From contig NZ_RCHR01000010.1 of NCBI RefSeq assembly GCF_003665065.1, positions 20,778-84,777 on the forward strand: a stretch of 64,000 nucleotides of DNA. Direction: 5' to 3'. Positions 54,561 to 64,000 of this stretch are shown here, in pieces; position 1 is the first letter of the stretch, and the number at the start of each line of letters is the position of its first letter. The translations under genes were made by a program, and so were the position numbers. The DNA is from Oceanobacillus piezotolerans. GTDB lineage: Bacteria > Bacillota > Bacilli > Bacillales > Amphibacillaceae. A model generated the notes under the pieces. It made no database searches, was not told where the DNA came from, and was given only the letters and a program-made list of their open reading frames with translations.

Positions 54561-56028
54561 ACGCTCCAATATCTTTTAAAATTTTATCTAGGCGTTTTAT
54601 TACCATTTCTTTTCCTAACAGCTCTATAGCCATTGGAAGCTCGGGACCATGCATTTGACCAGTTGTCGCAACACGGATTGGCATAAACAGCTTCTTACCG
54701 CGATGACCAGTTTCCTTTTGAGTTGCTTTGATTTGTGCCTTGATAGAATCCTTATTGAATTCATCTAAATGGATTAACTTGTCAGTAAACACTTGTAGTA
54801 CTTCTGGCGCCTGCTCTTCAGCCAAAACTTCTTTCGATGCTGCGTCCAATTCAATATGGTCCTTAAAGAATAGCTCTGTTAATTCAACAATTTCTTGACC
54901 ATAACGCAGTTGCTCATGATAAAGAGTAATCACTTTCTCCGCCCAATCACGAGTTCTCTCATCCATATTCTGATCTAATCGGCCAGCCTCAATCAAATAT
55001 GGCAATGCCAGCTCAATCACTTTATTTACATCCGTACGTTTGATATATTCATTGTTCATCCATTTCAACTTTTGTTGATCAAAGATGGCTGCAGATGTAG
55101 ACAAACGCTCTGGGTCAAAAATCTCAATCAATGTCTGTTTATCAAAAATTTCTTCTTCCCCAACTGGTGACCATCCTAATAGCGAAATAAAGTTAAATAA
55201 TGCTTCAGGCAAGTAACCTAAATTCTTATACTGCTCAATAAATTGAACAATATGGTTATCACGTTTACTTAACTTCTTACGGTCTTCATTCAGGATTAAT
55301 GTCATGTGACCAAATTGTGGTGGCTCCCAGCCAAATGCTTCATAAATCATCATTTGCTTTGGTGTATTTGAAATATGCTCTTCCCCACGTAATACGTGCG
55401 TGATTTCCATTAAGTGGTCATCAATTGCAACTGCGAAGTTATATGTCGGTATACCATTTTTCTTCACAATCACCCAGTCGCCGAAATCATTCGATTCAAA
55501 CGTGATCTCTCCACGTACCATATCCTGGAATTTATAAGTTTTTCCTTCAGGTATTCGGATACGTATCGCTGGTTCACGTCCTTCTGCTTCAAACGCTGCA
55601 ATTTGTTCAGAAGTTAAATCACGATGTGCACCAGAGTATTTTGGAACTTGTCCATTTGCGCGTTGTTCTTCACGCTCGGCTTCTAGCTCATCTTCTGTCA
55701 TATAGCATTTATAAGCAAGTCCTCTTTCCAGTAATTCATCAACGTATTTTTGATATATATCAAGGCGCTCTGTTTGGCGATAAGGGCCATATTCTCCTCC
55801 GATATCTGCTCCCTCATCCCATTCAATTCCTAACCATTTAAGAAATTTATTCTGGCTTTCTTCTCCACCTTCAACATTACGCTTGTCGTCCGTATCCTCA
55901 ACACGAACAATAAATTCTCCATTAAAATGCTTTGCATATAAATAATTAAAAAGTGCCGTACGCGCGTTTCCAATATGTAGGTGTCCAGTTGGGCTTGGAG
56001 CGTAACGTACACGAACAGTTTTAGACAT
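54559..56028 (-). CDS. gltX: Glutamyl-tRNA synthetase
   Basis: 489 residues. HIGH is in [20 protein letters not shown] and KMSKS is KKLSKRD. Bacillary GluRS also charges tRNA-Gln for the amidotransferase route. In B. subtilis ispD and ispF lie upstream of gltX; here yacL is the neighbour, 119 bases away with a hairpin between. Confidence 0.96.
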   Translation of the reverse strand: MSKTVRVRYAPSPTGHLHIGNARTALFNYLYAKHFNGEFIVRVEDTDDKRNVEGGEESQNKFLKWLGIEWDEGADIGGEYGPYRQTERLDIYQKYVDELLERGLAYKCYMTEDELEAEREEQRANGQVPKYSGAHRDLTSEQIAAFEAEGREPAIRIRIPEGKTYKFQDMVRGEITFESNDFGDWVIVKKNGIPTYNFAVAIDDHLMEITHVLRGEEHISNTPKQMMIYEAFGWEPPQFGHMTLILNEDRKKLSKRDNHIVQFIEQYKNLGYLPEALFNFISLLGWSPVGEEEIFDKQTLIEIFDPERLSTSAAIFDQQKLKWMNNEYIKRTDVNKVIELALPYLIEAGRLDQNMDERTRDWAEKVITLYHEQLRYGQEIVELTELFFKDHIELDAASKEVLAEEQAPEVLQVFTDKLIHLDEFNKDSIKAQIKATQKETGHRGKKLFMPIRVATTGQMHGPELPMAIELLGKEMVIKRLDKILKDIGA

Positions 56029-56086
56029 GTTGTTTCCCCTTTCATCTTATTTAGGTTCAAAACCGTAAACATGAGCCTTCTATGAG

Positions 56087-56119
56087 AAAAAGTGATAACA
56101 TACCTTGTTATCACTTTTT
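56087..56119 (-). terminator. Terminator between yacL and gltX
   Basis: A 14-bp perfect stem AAAAAGTGATAACA/TGTTATCACTTTTT with a 5-base loop; the T-rich arm is followed by CTC. Confidence 0.8.
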
Positions 56120-56147
56120 AACTCTATCCTTATAAGTTATACCCTTT

Positions 56148-57233
56148 TTATAATGCTTTTTCAAGTAATTTTGGTTTAGCAAAAATCATCCTGCCAGCGG
56201 ATGTCTGTAAAACACTCGTGATAAGAACCTCAATGGTTTGCCCAATATAGTCTTTACCTTCTTCTACTACAATCATTGTACCGTCGTCTAAATAGGCAAC
56301 CCCTTGGTTATGCTCTTTTCCGTCTTTAATCACTTGTACAACAAGTTCTTCACCTGGTAATACAACAGGTTTCACAGCATTCGCCAGATCGTTAATATTT
56401 AGGACGCTGACTCCTTGCAGGTCACATACTTTATTTAGATTAAAATCATTTGTAACAATGATTCCTTCAATCACCTTTGCAAGTTTAATCAGTTTACTAT
56501 CCACTTCATGGATCTCTTCAAAATCACCTTCGTAGATTTCTACTTTAACAGGTAACTCCTTTTGAATACGGTTCAATACATCAAGCCCGCGTCTTCCACG
56601 ATTTCGCTTTAATGCATCAGATGAGTCGGCAATATGCTGAAGCTCTCCAAGAACAAATTGAGGGATTACAATCGTACCCTCCAGGAAGTTTGTTTGACAA
56701 ATATCCGCAATTCTTCCATCGATAATAACACTTGTATCTAGTATCTTTGCTTTTGGTTTAATAACTTCTCCTTCTTCACTAGCACGAGATTTATCTTTCT
56801 TACTCGACTTTAATAAGTTTATAAACTCATCTCTGCGCTTGAAGCCTAGCAAAAATCCAAAGTAGCCTAATAAGACCATAATAAAGAGCGGCAATACTTG
56901 AGATACTAATTCAATATTAATATCCTGTAATGGGATGTTAATGAAGTAGGCAATAACTAATCCAAGAATTAAACCCAAACTACCAAATAACAAATCTACT
57001 GCTGGTATTTTGAAAAGTGAATCCTCTACCCACTTTAAAAAATCTACAATATATCCTGCTAACCAGTAGGAAATTAATAAGAAAATAATAGCACCTAAAA
57101 CCATGCCTAAATATGGAGAAGTTATCCAACTAACGCTAGCCACATTTAATAGTTCAATTATATCTGGTACATAAATATAGCCGATCGTACCTCCAAGAAT
57201 AACAAAAAATACATTCACAATAATCTTTAACAT
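56148..57233 (-). CDS. yacL: PIN-TRAM domain membrane protein (YacL-like)
   Basis: 361 residues. Four membrane segments occupy about residues 1-135. A PIN nuclease-like domain follows (LDTSVIIDGRIADIC, then DSSDALKRNRGRRGLDVLN and VTNDFNL), with a TRAM RNA-binding tail (EVLITSVLQTSAGRMIFAK). Its role is not well known. In B. subtilis disA lies between radA and this gene and ispD-ispF after it; none is present here. Confidence 0.93.
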   Translation of the reverse strand: MLKIIVNVFFVILGGTIGYIYVPDIIELLNVASVSWITSPYLGMVLGAIIFLLISYWLAGYIVDFLKWVEDSLFKIPAVDLLFGSLGLILGLVIAYFINIPLQDINIELVSQVLPLFIMVLLGYFGFLLGFKRRDEFINLLKSSKKDKSRASEEGEVIKPKAKILDTSVIIDGRIADICQTNFLEGTIVIPQFVLGELQHIADSSDALKRNRGRRGLDVLNRIQKELPVKVEIYEGDFEEIHEVDSKLIKLAKVIEGIIVTNDFNLNKVCDLQGVSVLNINDLANAVKPVVLPGEELVVQVIKDGKEHNQGVAYLDDGTMIVVEEGKDYIGQTIEVLITSVLQTSAGRMIFAKPKLLEKAL

Positions 57234-57388
57234 GATTTCACCTCCTGAAATTATTATTGCCTTTAATACAAGAAATAATCACTTATAATTGCAAGAAGCC
57301 TATAATAACAACTAAATCATAGCACAGCTTTATTAAACATTCAATTTTGAAAAGTTTTAATTTTATAATAAAATAGGCTTAGTTATAT

Positions 57389-58759
57389 TTACTGTTCCAT
57401 ACTAATCGCTAATGCTTCTTGAACAGATTGGACGCCAATTACCTCGATGTTTTTCGGTAAAGTCCACCCATCGAGATTATTTTTAGGGCAGATTACTCGT
57501 TTAAATCCAAGCTTTGCCGCTTCTTGTACACGCTGTTCAATCCGCGAAATACGGCGAATTTCGCCTGTTAAACCTACTTCCCCTATAAATATATCTTCTG
57601 GTTTAGTTGGCTTGTCACGAAAACTGGAGGCAATACTAACCGCGACGCCTAAGTCAATAGCTGGTTCATCCAGCTTTACTCCACCAGCAACCTTAATGTA
57701 AGCATCTTGGTTTTGAAGCATGAGTCCGACTCGCTTCTCCAGTACCGCCATTAATAATGAAATTCGATTATGATCAACACCGGTCGCCATTCGTCTGGGA
57801 TTTCCAAAACTGGATGGCGATATTAGTGCTTGTATTTCTACTAAGACTGGACGAGTACCCTCCATGGAAGCTACTACAGTCGACCCAGCTGCTCCTTCTG
57901 AGCGTTCCTCTAAGAAAATTTCAGAAGGGTTCATTACTTCACGTAGTCCCTCTTCTTTCATTTCGAATATTCCCATCTCGTTTGTAGATCCAAATCGATT
58001 TTTAACTCCACGTAATATTCGATATGTATGGTGCCTTTCTCCTTCAAAATATAAAACAGCATCCACCATATGCTCTAATAATCGCGGTCCAGCAATCGCT
58101 CCTTCTTTGGTTACATGGCCCACGATAAAAATTGGAATGTGATTGGTCTTTGCAATACGCATGAGTTCTCCTGTACATTCACGCACCTGTGATACACTTC
58201 CGGGAGCACTTGATACCTCTTCTTTATATATCGTTTGAATCGAATCAATTACTACAAAAGCGGGTCTTAGTTCTTCAATTTGTGCAGTTATATCAAATAA
58301 ATTGGTTTCTGATAGGACATATAACATGTCTGCATTTATTCCTAACCGATCCGCGCGAAGCTTGGTCTGCCTAGTAGATTCTTCTCCAGATATATACAGT
58401 ACCGGCATTTCCTTTTCAGCTAATTGAGCAGAAACTTGTAGTAGCAATGTTGATTTACCTATACCCGGGTCTCCACCAACCAAAACAAGCGATCCAGGTA
58501 CTATTCCTCCTCCAAGCACTCGATTTAACTCTCTCAAGGAGGTTGCAATCCTTGGTTCTTCGACAGATTCAATACCCGATATTCTCTCTGGCTTACTGCC
58601 TGCCTTGGTAATACCCTTAAAGTGGGAATTTCTGCTGTTTGTTGCTTCTATTTCTTCTACTAGTGTATTCCAGTTATTACATCCTGGGCATTTGCCCATC
58701 CATTTTGCAGATTCATATCCACATTCTTGACATACAAATTTTGTTTTACGCTTGGCCAA
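57389..58759 (-). CDS. radA: DNA repair protein RadA
   Basis: 456 residues from TTG 58759 ([20 protein letters not shown]), with AAGGA about 9 bases upstream. The C4 zinc finger is [18 protein letters not shown], Walker A is [10 protein letters not shown], the RadA-specific motif is KNRFGSTNE, and the C-terminal Lon-like domain follows. It promotes branch migration in recombination. It is 262 bases after clpC, beyond the operon's terminator. Confidence 0.95.
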   Translation of the reverse strand: MAKRKTKFVCQECGYESAKWMGKCPGCNNWNTLVEEIEATNSRNSHFKGITKAGSKPERISGIESVEEPRIATSLRELNRVLGGGIVPGSLVLVGGDPGIGKSTLLLQVSAQLAEKEMPVLYISGEESTRQTKLRADRLGINADMLYVLSETNLFDITAQIEELRPAFVVIDSIQTIYKEEVSSAPGSVSQVRECTGELMRIAKTNHIPIFIVGHVTKEGAIAGPRLLEHMVDAVLYFEGERHHTYRILRGVKNRFGSTNEMGIFEMKEEGLREVMNPSEIFLEERSEGAAGSTVVASMEGTRPVLVEIQALISPSSFGNPRRMATGVDHNRISLLMAVLEKRVGLMLQNQDAYIKVAGGVKLDEPAIDLGVAVSIASSFRDKPTKPEDIFIGEVGLTGEIRRISRIEQRVQEAAKLGFKRVICPKNNLDGWTLPKNIEVIGVQSVQEALAISMEQ

Positions 58760-58880
58760 ATTACTCGATCCTTTCTTATCTATTGTACCGTATTTTACAT
58801 ACTTGTAGGTTACAGGCATCTATCAATTATGGCGGGCACTTTCCATATTTTTGCCACAAAGTAACTCCTTATTTGAAGAA

Positions 58881-58910
58881 AAGCTAGAAGATTCATCCAT
58901 CTTCTAGCTT
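58881..58910 (-). terminator. Terminator of the ctsR-clpC operon
   Basis: AAGCTAGAAG/CTTCTAGCTT 10-bp perfect stem with a 10-base loop, followed by TTTC on both strands. Confidence 0.85.
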
Positions 58911-58956
58911 TTCTTTTGATAGATAGGAAAGAATAATACCCCCCTATCCCTCAGAT

Positions 58957-59003
58957 TGCAACTATGACATTCACCCAAAGGCTAAGGCGAACACCAAGTT
59001 TTC
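58957..59003 (-). repeat. REP-like palindromic repeat, copy 2
   Basis: About 85% identical to 37277-37322 in the same orientation: GAAAACTTGGTGTTCGCC ... GGGTGAATGTCATAGTTGCA. It lies just after the clpC stop codon. Confidence 0.75.
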
Positions 59004-59021
59004 GATATATGAACGGTTTTT

Positions 59022-61451
59022 TTAAGAAAGAATAATAAAGTCGCCTTTATTATTTAATCCAATTTTTACTTTATTGCCTTTTTCAATCGTTCCTTTCAAT
59101 AGTTCCTCTGAAAGTAAATCCTCAATATTTTTCTGTATGGATCTGCGTAATGGACGGGCCCCATATTCTGGGTCAAATCCTTCTGAAGCAATCTTTTCAA
59201 TTGCCTTATCTGTTAATGAAAAGTCGATCTCAAGATCTTTTAAGCGGCGTTGTAACTCTTTTACCATGAGCGTTACAATATCCTTCATATGCTTCTTCTC
59301 TAGGGAATGGAAGACAATGGTTTCATCAATACGGTTTAAAAATTCTGGACGGAATGCCTTTTTCAATGCTTCCATCACTTTAGATTTCATATCCTTATAG
59401 TCCTGCCCCTCGTCTCCTAGGGAGAATCCAACATATTTATTTCGTTTTAATTCACTTGCTCCAACGTTTGATGTCATAATAATAATGGTATTACGGAAGT
59501 CTACTAGCCGTCCTTTAGAATCTGTCAATCTTCCGTCTTCTAATACTTGAAGTAAAATGTTAAATACTTCCGGATGTGCCTTTTCAATTTCATCAAGAAG
59601 AACAACAGAGTATGGCTTTCTCCGCACTTTCTCAGTTAGTTGCCCTCCTTCTTCATATCCCACATAACCAGGAGGCGAACCAACAAGTCGAGATGTCGCA
59701 TGCCGTTCCATATACTCGGACATGTCGATACGAATCATTGCATCCTCATCTGCAAACATAACTTCTGCAAGTGCACGAGCTAGTTCTGTCTTCCCTACAC
59801 CAGTTGGTCCTAAGAAAATAAATGAGCCGATTGGGCGTTTTGGATCCTTTAATCCAGCACGTGCTCTTCGAATAGCCTTCGAAATGGCATTTACAGCTTC
59901 TTCTTGACCTATAACACGGTTGTGTAGTGTTTCCTCCATATTAAGCAAGCGGTTAGTCTCATCTTTCGTTAATTTGGATACAGGAACACCGGTCCAATTA
60001 GAAACAACACTTGCTATATCCTCAACCGTCACTTCTGAGTCAGTCTGACCTTGTTTTTCTTTCCATTCACGCTTTGTTTTCTCTAATTCTTCACGATAAC
60101 GCTGTTCGGAATCTCGTAAAGAAGCAGCTTTCTCAAATTCTTGGCTTTGTACAGCTGCGTCCTTTTCCTTTCTTACTTCTTCCAGTTTTTGCTCCAGCTC
60201 TTTGAGATTTGGTGGAACGGTATAAGAATTTAAACGAACTTTAGAACCAGCTTCATCGATTAAATCAATTGCTTTATCTGGCAAGAAACGGTCTGTTATA
60301 TAGCGATCAGATAAAGTTGCAGCTGCTTCAATTGCCTCATCCGTAATCGTTACACGATGGTGAGCCTCATATCTATCTCTAAGCCCATTTAGAATTTGGA
60401 TTGTTTCTTCTACAGTAGGTTGGTCTACTTGGATTGGCTGGAAACGACGCTCTAGTGCAGCATCTTTCTCAATATACTTACGATACTCGTCAAGCGTAGT
60501 TGCTCCTACACATTGCAATTCTCCTCGAGCAAGGGATGGCTTAAGTATATTAGAAGCATCGATAGCCCCTTCTGCACCACCTGCACCGATTAAGGTATGT
60601 AATTCATCGATGAAAAGAATGATATTTCCCGCTTGGCGTATTTCTTCCATTACCTTTTTAAGGCGGTCTTCAAATTCACCACGATATTTAGTTCCAGCTA
60701 CTACTGTACCCATATCAAGCGTCATGACACGTTTATCTCTTAACGTTTCGGGAACTTCATTATCTACTATTTGCTGAGCTAGACCTTCAGCCACAGCGGT
60801 CTTCCCTACTCCTGGCTCACCAATTAACACAGGATTATTTTTCGTTCTTCTGCTTAGGACTTGAATAACACGTTGAATTTCTTTGGAACGTCCAATAACA
60901 GGGTCAATTTTCCCATCTCTAGCACTTTGAGTTAAATCCCTTGCTAAAGAATCGAGTGTCGGAGTATTAGCACTGGACTGCTGTCCGCCTCTACCTTGTC
61001 GGCCAGCTTGTGATTCATTGCTGCCTAACAGCTGCAGTACTTGTTGTCTTGCTTTATTTAAGCTCACACCAAGGTTATTTAATACACGTGCAGCTACACC
61101 CTCTCCTTCTCGAATCAATCCAAGTAGAATATGCTCTGTTCCTACATAAGAATGGCCAAGCTTACGAGCTTCATCTTGTGAAAGCTCCACTACTTTCTTA
61201 GCACGTGGCGTATAATGAATTGACTGCATTGGCTGTTTTCCAACACCTATTAACTTTTCTACTTCTTCTTGTATTTTAGATACTTCTAACCCTAGTGATT
61301 GTAATGCCTTAGCAGCAATACCTTCACCTTCGCGTACTAGTCCAAGAAGAATGTGTTCTGTACCAATATTATTATGTCCTAGACGTACTGCTTCTTCTTG
61401 TGATAATGCCAGCACCTTTTGCGCTCTTTCTGTAAATCGTCCAAACATCAT
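59022..61451 (-). CDS. clpC: ATP-dependent Clp protease ATPase ClpC
   Basis: 809 residues. The two N-domain repeats (1-145) hold the [22 protein letters not shown] pairs, D1 has Walker A GEPGVGKT (211-218) and an FIDELH Walker B. A UVR-like coiled-coil middle segment (about 400-460) is the McsB/adaptor site, and D2 has GPTGVGKT and the [13 protein letters not shown]alker B. It feeds ClpP with proteins marked by McsB. GGAGGG is upstream of MMFGRF. It is 13 bases after mcsB. Confidence 0.97.
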   Translation of the reverse strand: MMFGRFTERAQKVLALSQEEAVRLGHNNIGTEHILLGLVREGEGIAAKALQSLGLEVSKIQEEVEKLIGVGKQPMQSIHYTPRAKKVVELSQDEARKLGHSYVGTEHILLGLIREGEGVAARVLNNLGVSLNKARQQVLQLLGSNESQAGRQGRGGQQSSANTPTLDSLARDLTQSARDGKIDPVIGRSKEIQRVIQVLSRRTKNNPVLIGEPGVGKTAVAEGLAQQIVDNEVPETLRDKRVMTLDMGTVVAGTKYRGEFEDRLKKVMEEIRQAGNIILFIDELHTLIGAGGAEGAIDASNILKPSLARGELQCVGATTLDEYRKYIEKDAALERRFQPIQVDQPTVEETIQILNGLRDRYEAHHRVTITDEAIEAAATLSDRYITDRFLPDKAIDLIDEAGSKVRLNSYTVPPNLKELEQKLEEVRKEKDAAVQSQEFEKAASLRDSEQRYREELEKTKREWKEKQGQTDSEVTVEDIASVVSNWTGVPVSKLTKDETNRLLNMEETLHNRVIGQEEAVNAISKAIRRARAGLKDPKRPIGSFIFLGPTGVGKTELARALAEVMFADEDAMIRIDMSEYMERHATSRLVGSPPGYVGYEEGGQLTEKVRRKPYSVVLLDEIEKAHPEVFNILLQVLEDGRLTDSKGRLVDFRNTIIIMTSNVGASELKRNKYVGFSLGDEGQDYKDMKSKVMEALKKAFRPEFLNRIDETIVFHSLEKKHMKDIVTLMVKELQRRLKDLEIDFSLTDKAIEKIASEGFDPEYGARPLRRSIQKNIEDLLSEELLKGTIEKGNKVKIGLNNKGDFIILS

Positions 61452-61464
61452 AATTGCTTCCCTC

Positions 61465-62529
61465 CTATTTGCCCAATTGTAATCGTTCGCGAATGAGTGA
61501 TGACCTTAATACATCGCGCTCATTTGTTGACAATGTTTTCTTAGCATAATGTTGTAGGAATCCTGGTTGAATTAGCACCATTAATTCATTTAGTATATTT
61601 CTAGATGTATTCTCTATAATACCTAAGTCTATTCCTAATCGCACGTTAGATATGCAACTGGATGCCTCTTTTGATTCTATAATTCGACTATAGGCCAAAG
61701 TACCATAGGAACGGTATACGCGATCTTCCAATGCAATACCGGACTCTTTCATGATAAGACTGCGGGCATTACGTTCAAGTTCCACTAGCTGATTTACTAC
61801 ACTTTCTAAATCATCCACAATATCCTCTTCTGATTTACCGAGTGTAATCTGATTGGATATTTGAAAAACATTACCCAGCGCTTCACTGCCTTCTCCATAT
61901 ATACCTCTAACAACCAATCCCAGTTGACTAATGGCAGGCATCATTCGGTTAATTTGCCTTGTCATTACTAAGGCAGGAATGTGCATCATAACGGAAGCTC
62001 GCATTCCTGTTCCCACATTGGTAGGACAAGTCGTCAGATAACCTTTATCCTCGTCATAAGCATAGGTAATCTTCTCTTCCAGCCAATCATCTACACGAAA
62101 GGCATTATCAAGTGCCAGGCGGAGCTGCTGTCCTGGGAAATATAGTTGAATACGAATATGATCTTCTTCATTTATCATGATCGATACTTGTTCATTCTCC
62201 GAAATCAATACGGCTGATTCTTGTGTGTGTTTGGTTAGATGTGGACTTATTAAGTGCTTCTCTACTAAAACCTTTTTCTCTATAGCACTTAAATCACGAA
62301 TCGGTATAAATTCAAAGTTTTTGTAGTTTCCTAAAGAGGTATGTGTAAAATTATCTTGAAAAAAGCCCTTTACTTTCTCCAGCTTTTCTTCTTCTGCAAA
62401 TAAAGGATAAGGCGTATTAGCTAAGTTTCTTGCAAGGCGGATTCTGCTGCTGAGTATAATATCACTATCTGGTCCATCTTCACGCATCCATGGACTGATT
62501 GCTTCGTCCATAAAGTGTTCTAATGTCAT
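61465..62529 (-). CDS. mcsB: Protein arginine kinase McsB
   Basis: 354 residues, phosphagen-kinase fold. [17 protein letters not shown] and [21 protein letters not shown] hold the active-site Cys and Arg residues. It phosphorylates Arg on client proteins and on CtsR. It overlaps mcsA by 4 bases. Confidence 0.96.
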   Translation of the reverse strand: MTLEHFMDEAISPWMREDGPDSDIILSSRIRLARNLANTPYPLFAEEEKLEKVKGFFQDNFTHTSLGNYKNFEFIPIRDLSAIEKKVLVEKHLISPHLTKHTQESAVLISENEQVSIMINEEDHIRIQLYFPGQQLRLALDNAFRVDDWLEEKITYAYDEDKGYLTTCPTNVGTGMRASVMMHIPALVMTRQINRMMPAISQLGLVVRGIYGEGSEALGNVFQISNQITLGKSEEDIVDDLESVVNQLVELERNARSLIMKESGIALEDRVYRSYGTLAYSRIIESKEASSCISNVRLGIDLGIIENTSRNILNELMVLIQPGFLQHYAKKTLSTNERDVLRSSLIRERLQLGK

Positions 62530-63068
62530 GAATGATCACCGCCCTCTGGCTGCTGTAGTTCCTTCTCTAACGCTTTAATCTTATCTCTAACCTTTGCAGC
62601 TTCTTCAAAAGCCTCCGTCTCAATTAAATGCTGTAATTCTTTCTTTAATGTATTTAATTGTTTTTTCGCTTGCAGGTCAACACCCGTGCGTTTTGGAATT
62701 TTCCCTGAATGCTTTGTATTTCCTGCATGTACTCGTTTAAGGATTGGATCCAATTTACTTGAGAATGCATCATAACAGTGCGCGCATCCGAATTTCCCAA
62801 CTTGCTTAAACTGTGTAAAAGTCATCCCACATGCTGGGCATTTCAGTTCTTTTACTTGTTGTTGAAAAGCTGGATTATCTATATTGGATGTATCAATATT
62901 AAATATTCCCGCTAGTAGGTTATGAAGAGAATATCCTTCCTCAGGGTAACTTACATACCCTTTCTCTTTTGCACACACTTCACATACACGAATCTCATGT
63001 TTTTTCCCGTTTACAATCTGTGTAAAATGAAGCGTAGCCGGACGCTCATGGCATTCTTGACATTCCAT
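62526..63068 (-). CDS. mcsA: McsB activator McsA
   Basis: 180 residues. Zinc pairs CQEC, CEVC, CPAC and CAHC are all present, and a UVR domain closes the protein ([24 protein letters not shown]). It activates McsB. 67 bases after ctsR. Confidence 0.95.
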   Translation of the reverse strand: MECQECHERPATLHFTQIVNGKKHEIRVCEVCAKEKGYVSYPEEGYSLHNLLAGIFNIDTSNIDNPAFQQQVKELKCPACGMTFTQFKQVGKFGCAHCYDAFSSKLDPILKRVHAGNTKHSGKIPKRTGVDLQAKKQLNTLKKELQHLIETEAFEEAAKVRDKIKALEKELQQPEGGDHS

Positions 63069-63135
63069 AGCAATTCCCCCTTTGGCTACGTACTCGTACT
63101 TTTTAAAATAATTCCCTTACTGTTGCTTATTTAAA

Positions 63136-63597
63136 CTAATAATACTTTAATTTAGATAGCATAGCAGTTAAAACTCGGGCTCGTATCTCGTCTCTGAGCG
63201 GTAAATTAAATGCTAGTGTGGTTCGATCAATTGCACCTAACATTATTTTCTCTTCACGATCTGTTATAATTTTTTCTTCCAGCAGCCGAGCAATTACATC
63301 GACTGCCCCCCTTTGAGATACGGCGGGGTTTATCATTTTAATGATTTCGTCTATAAGTTCTGACTTGTCCTTATGTCTTACCCTCATAATGCGAATATAC
63401 CCACCACCTCCACGTTTACTTTCTACGATATATCCTTTCTCTAAAGTAAACCGTGTGTTAATAACGTAATTAATCTGGGAGGGGACGCATTGAAATTGAT
63501 CTGCAATTTCACTTCGCTTAATCTCGATTTCATTCTTGCCTTTTGACTGCAGAACCTGCTTTAAATACTGTTCAATGACATCCGATATGTTACTCAT
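63136..63597 (-). CDS. ctsR: Heat-stress transcription repressor CtsR
   Basis: 153 residues with a winged helix-turn-helix; the Gly-rich beta hairpin that senses heat is VESKRGGGGYIRIMRV. It represses its own operon and the other clp genes. The operator lies at its promoter. Confidence 0.96.
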   Translation of the reverse strand: MSNISDVIEQYLKQVLQSKGKNEIEIKRSEIADQFQCVPSQINYVINTRFTLEKGYIVESKRGGGGYIRIMRVRHKDKSELIDEIIKMINPAVSQRGAVDVIARLLEEKIITDREEKIMLGAIDRTTLAFNLPLRDEIRARVLTAMLSKLKYY

Positions 63598-63651
63598 CCT
63601 ACCATCTCCTCTAACCTGTTGTACTTCGGAGTCTATCGTTTATCATCACTT

Positions 63652-63710
63652 TTTGACTTTGACTATCTTTGACTATACTATCATTATACTCAATTACTTT
63701 GGAGATGCAA
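63652..63710 (-). promoter_or_regulatory. CtsR-controlled promoter of ctsR-mcsAB-clpC
   Basis: -35 TTGCAT (63705-63710), 16-base spacer, -10 TATAAT (63683-63688), then AGTCAAAGATAGTCAAAG within 63657-63674: two AGTCAAA heptads 3 bases apart, the CtsR box, with a third partial heptad (GTCAAA). The operator covers the transcription start. Confidence 0.9.
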
Positions 63711-63862
63711 ATATCTTTTTATCATTTTAGACAAAAATAAATGAAACAAAACCCTTTATCTATTATTATATGCCTATTCTTTTATTTATTTCTCCTTTGT
63801 TAATTGTTAGGTCATCTCTGCAAATATTGAATACTGTTCGTGCTAAAATTGCCCAAATAAAA
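63711..63862. other. Spacer between the rRNA operon and ctsR
   Basis: AT-rich; no gene or tRNA recognised in the 302 bases from ctsR to the 5S gene apart from the promoter and the rRNA terminator. Confidence 0.5.
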
Positions 63863-63890
63863 ACAGGATACAATTTGATTTGTATCCTGT
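63863..63890 (-). terminator. rRNA operon terminator
   Basis: ACAGGATACAA/TTGTATCCTGT, an 11-bp perfect stem with a 6-base loop, followed on the minus strand by TTTTATTTG. Confidence 0.9.
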
Positions 63891-63899
63891 CTTCTCGTT

Positions 63900-64000
63900 G
63901 CCTGGCGGTGTCCTACTCTCGCAGGGAAAACCCAACTACCATCGGCGCTGGAGAGCTTAACTTCTGTGTTCGGTATGGGAACAGGTGTGGCCTCTCCGCC
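63900..64000 (-). rRNA. 5S ribosomal RNA (cut by the window end)
   Basis: The minus strand reads GGCGGAGAGGCCACACCTGT, then TCCCATACCGAACACAGAAG and the 3' end GAGTAGGACACCGCCAGGCA: the classic 5S core and tail. About 15 bases of the 5' end lie beyond 64000. It is the 3' end of an rrn operon that would continue to the right. Confidence 0.95.

Overview
The window comes from a low-GC, Gram-positive, spore-forming Bacillaceae. The evidence is the order ctsR-mcsA-mcsB-clpC-radA ... gltX-cysE-cysS-mrnC-rlmB-rae1-sigH-rpmG-secE-nusG-rplKA-rplJL-ybxB-rpoBC-rplGB-rpsL-rpsG-fusA-tuf-S10/spc/alpha operons-ecfA1A2T-truA-rplM-rpsI, the Mini-III, SigH and McsB genes, strong AGGAGG ribosome sites and a Cys T-box. 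The proteins look closest to the halotolerant Oceanobacillus/Virgibacillus-like group, but the genus cannot be fixed from sequence alone. Almost every gene is on the minus strand, so transcription runs from the rRNA operon at the right edge (5S rRNA, cut by the window end) leftwards.

Right to left: 63.9-64.0 kb is the 5S rRNA and its terminator. 59-63.7 kb is the CtsR-controlled stress operon with a clear CtsR operator. 50.5-58.8 kb holds DNA repair, a PIN-TRAM protein, GluRS, a T-box-controlled cysteine synthesis/charging operon, and RNA-maturation genes. 36.9-50.4 kb carries sigH, secE-nusG, the L11/L1 and L10/L12 operons with their leaders, rpoBC and the str operon with fusA and tuf. 12.4-31.4 kb is the S10-spc-alpha superoperon followed by the ECF transporter module, truA and rplM-rpsI. 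Relative to Bacillus subtilis, several genes are missing from their usual places: map (between adk and infA) and disA, ispD and ispF (around yacL).

Downstream of rpsI the order stops matching the Bacillus pattern, and an accessory zone of about 12 kb begins. It holds an alanine/glycine:cation symporter, an S9 peptidase, a heterocycloanthracin/sonorensin-type TOMM (thiazole/oxazole-modified peptide) locus and an M20 peptidase. The TOMM locus has a Cys-rich precursor, an E1-like/RRE partner protein, a fused E1-like-YcaO cyclodehydratase and a SagB-type dehydrogenase. In the expected scheme the precursor's leader is bound by the partner protein, YcaO closes Cys/Ser side chains into azolines with ATP, and SagB oxidises them to azoles. 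No exporter or immunity gene is visible.

Three sequence scars suggest that this zone grew by integration at the 3' end of rpsI: a decayed second copy of the rpsI tail with its terminator at about 7.78-7.86 kb, a tyrosine-integrase tail just beyond rpsI at 12.2-12.3 kb, and a 57-bp direct repeat that includes that integrase tail at 10.1 kb. Other notable non-coding items are an inverted pair of long structured Bacillaceae-type repeats between rpsJ and tuf, two copies of a short REP-like palindrome, and a shared hairpin motif in front of both rplK and rplA that looks like an L1 control site.
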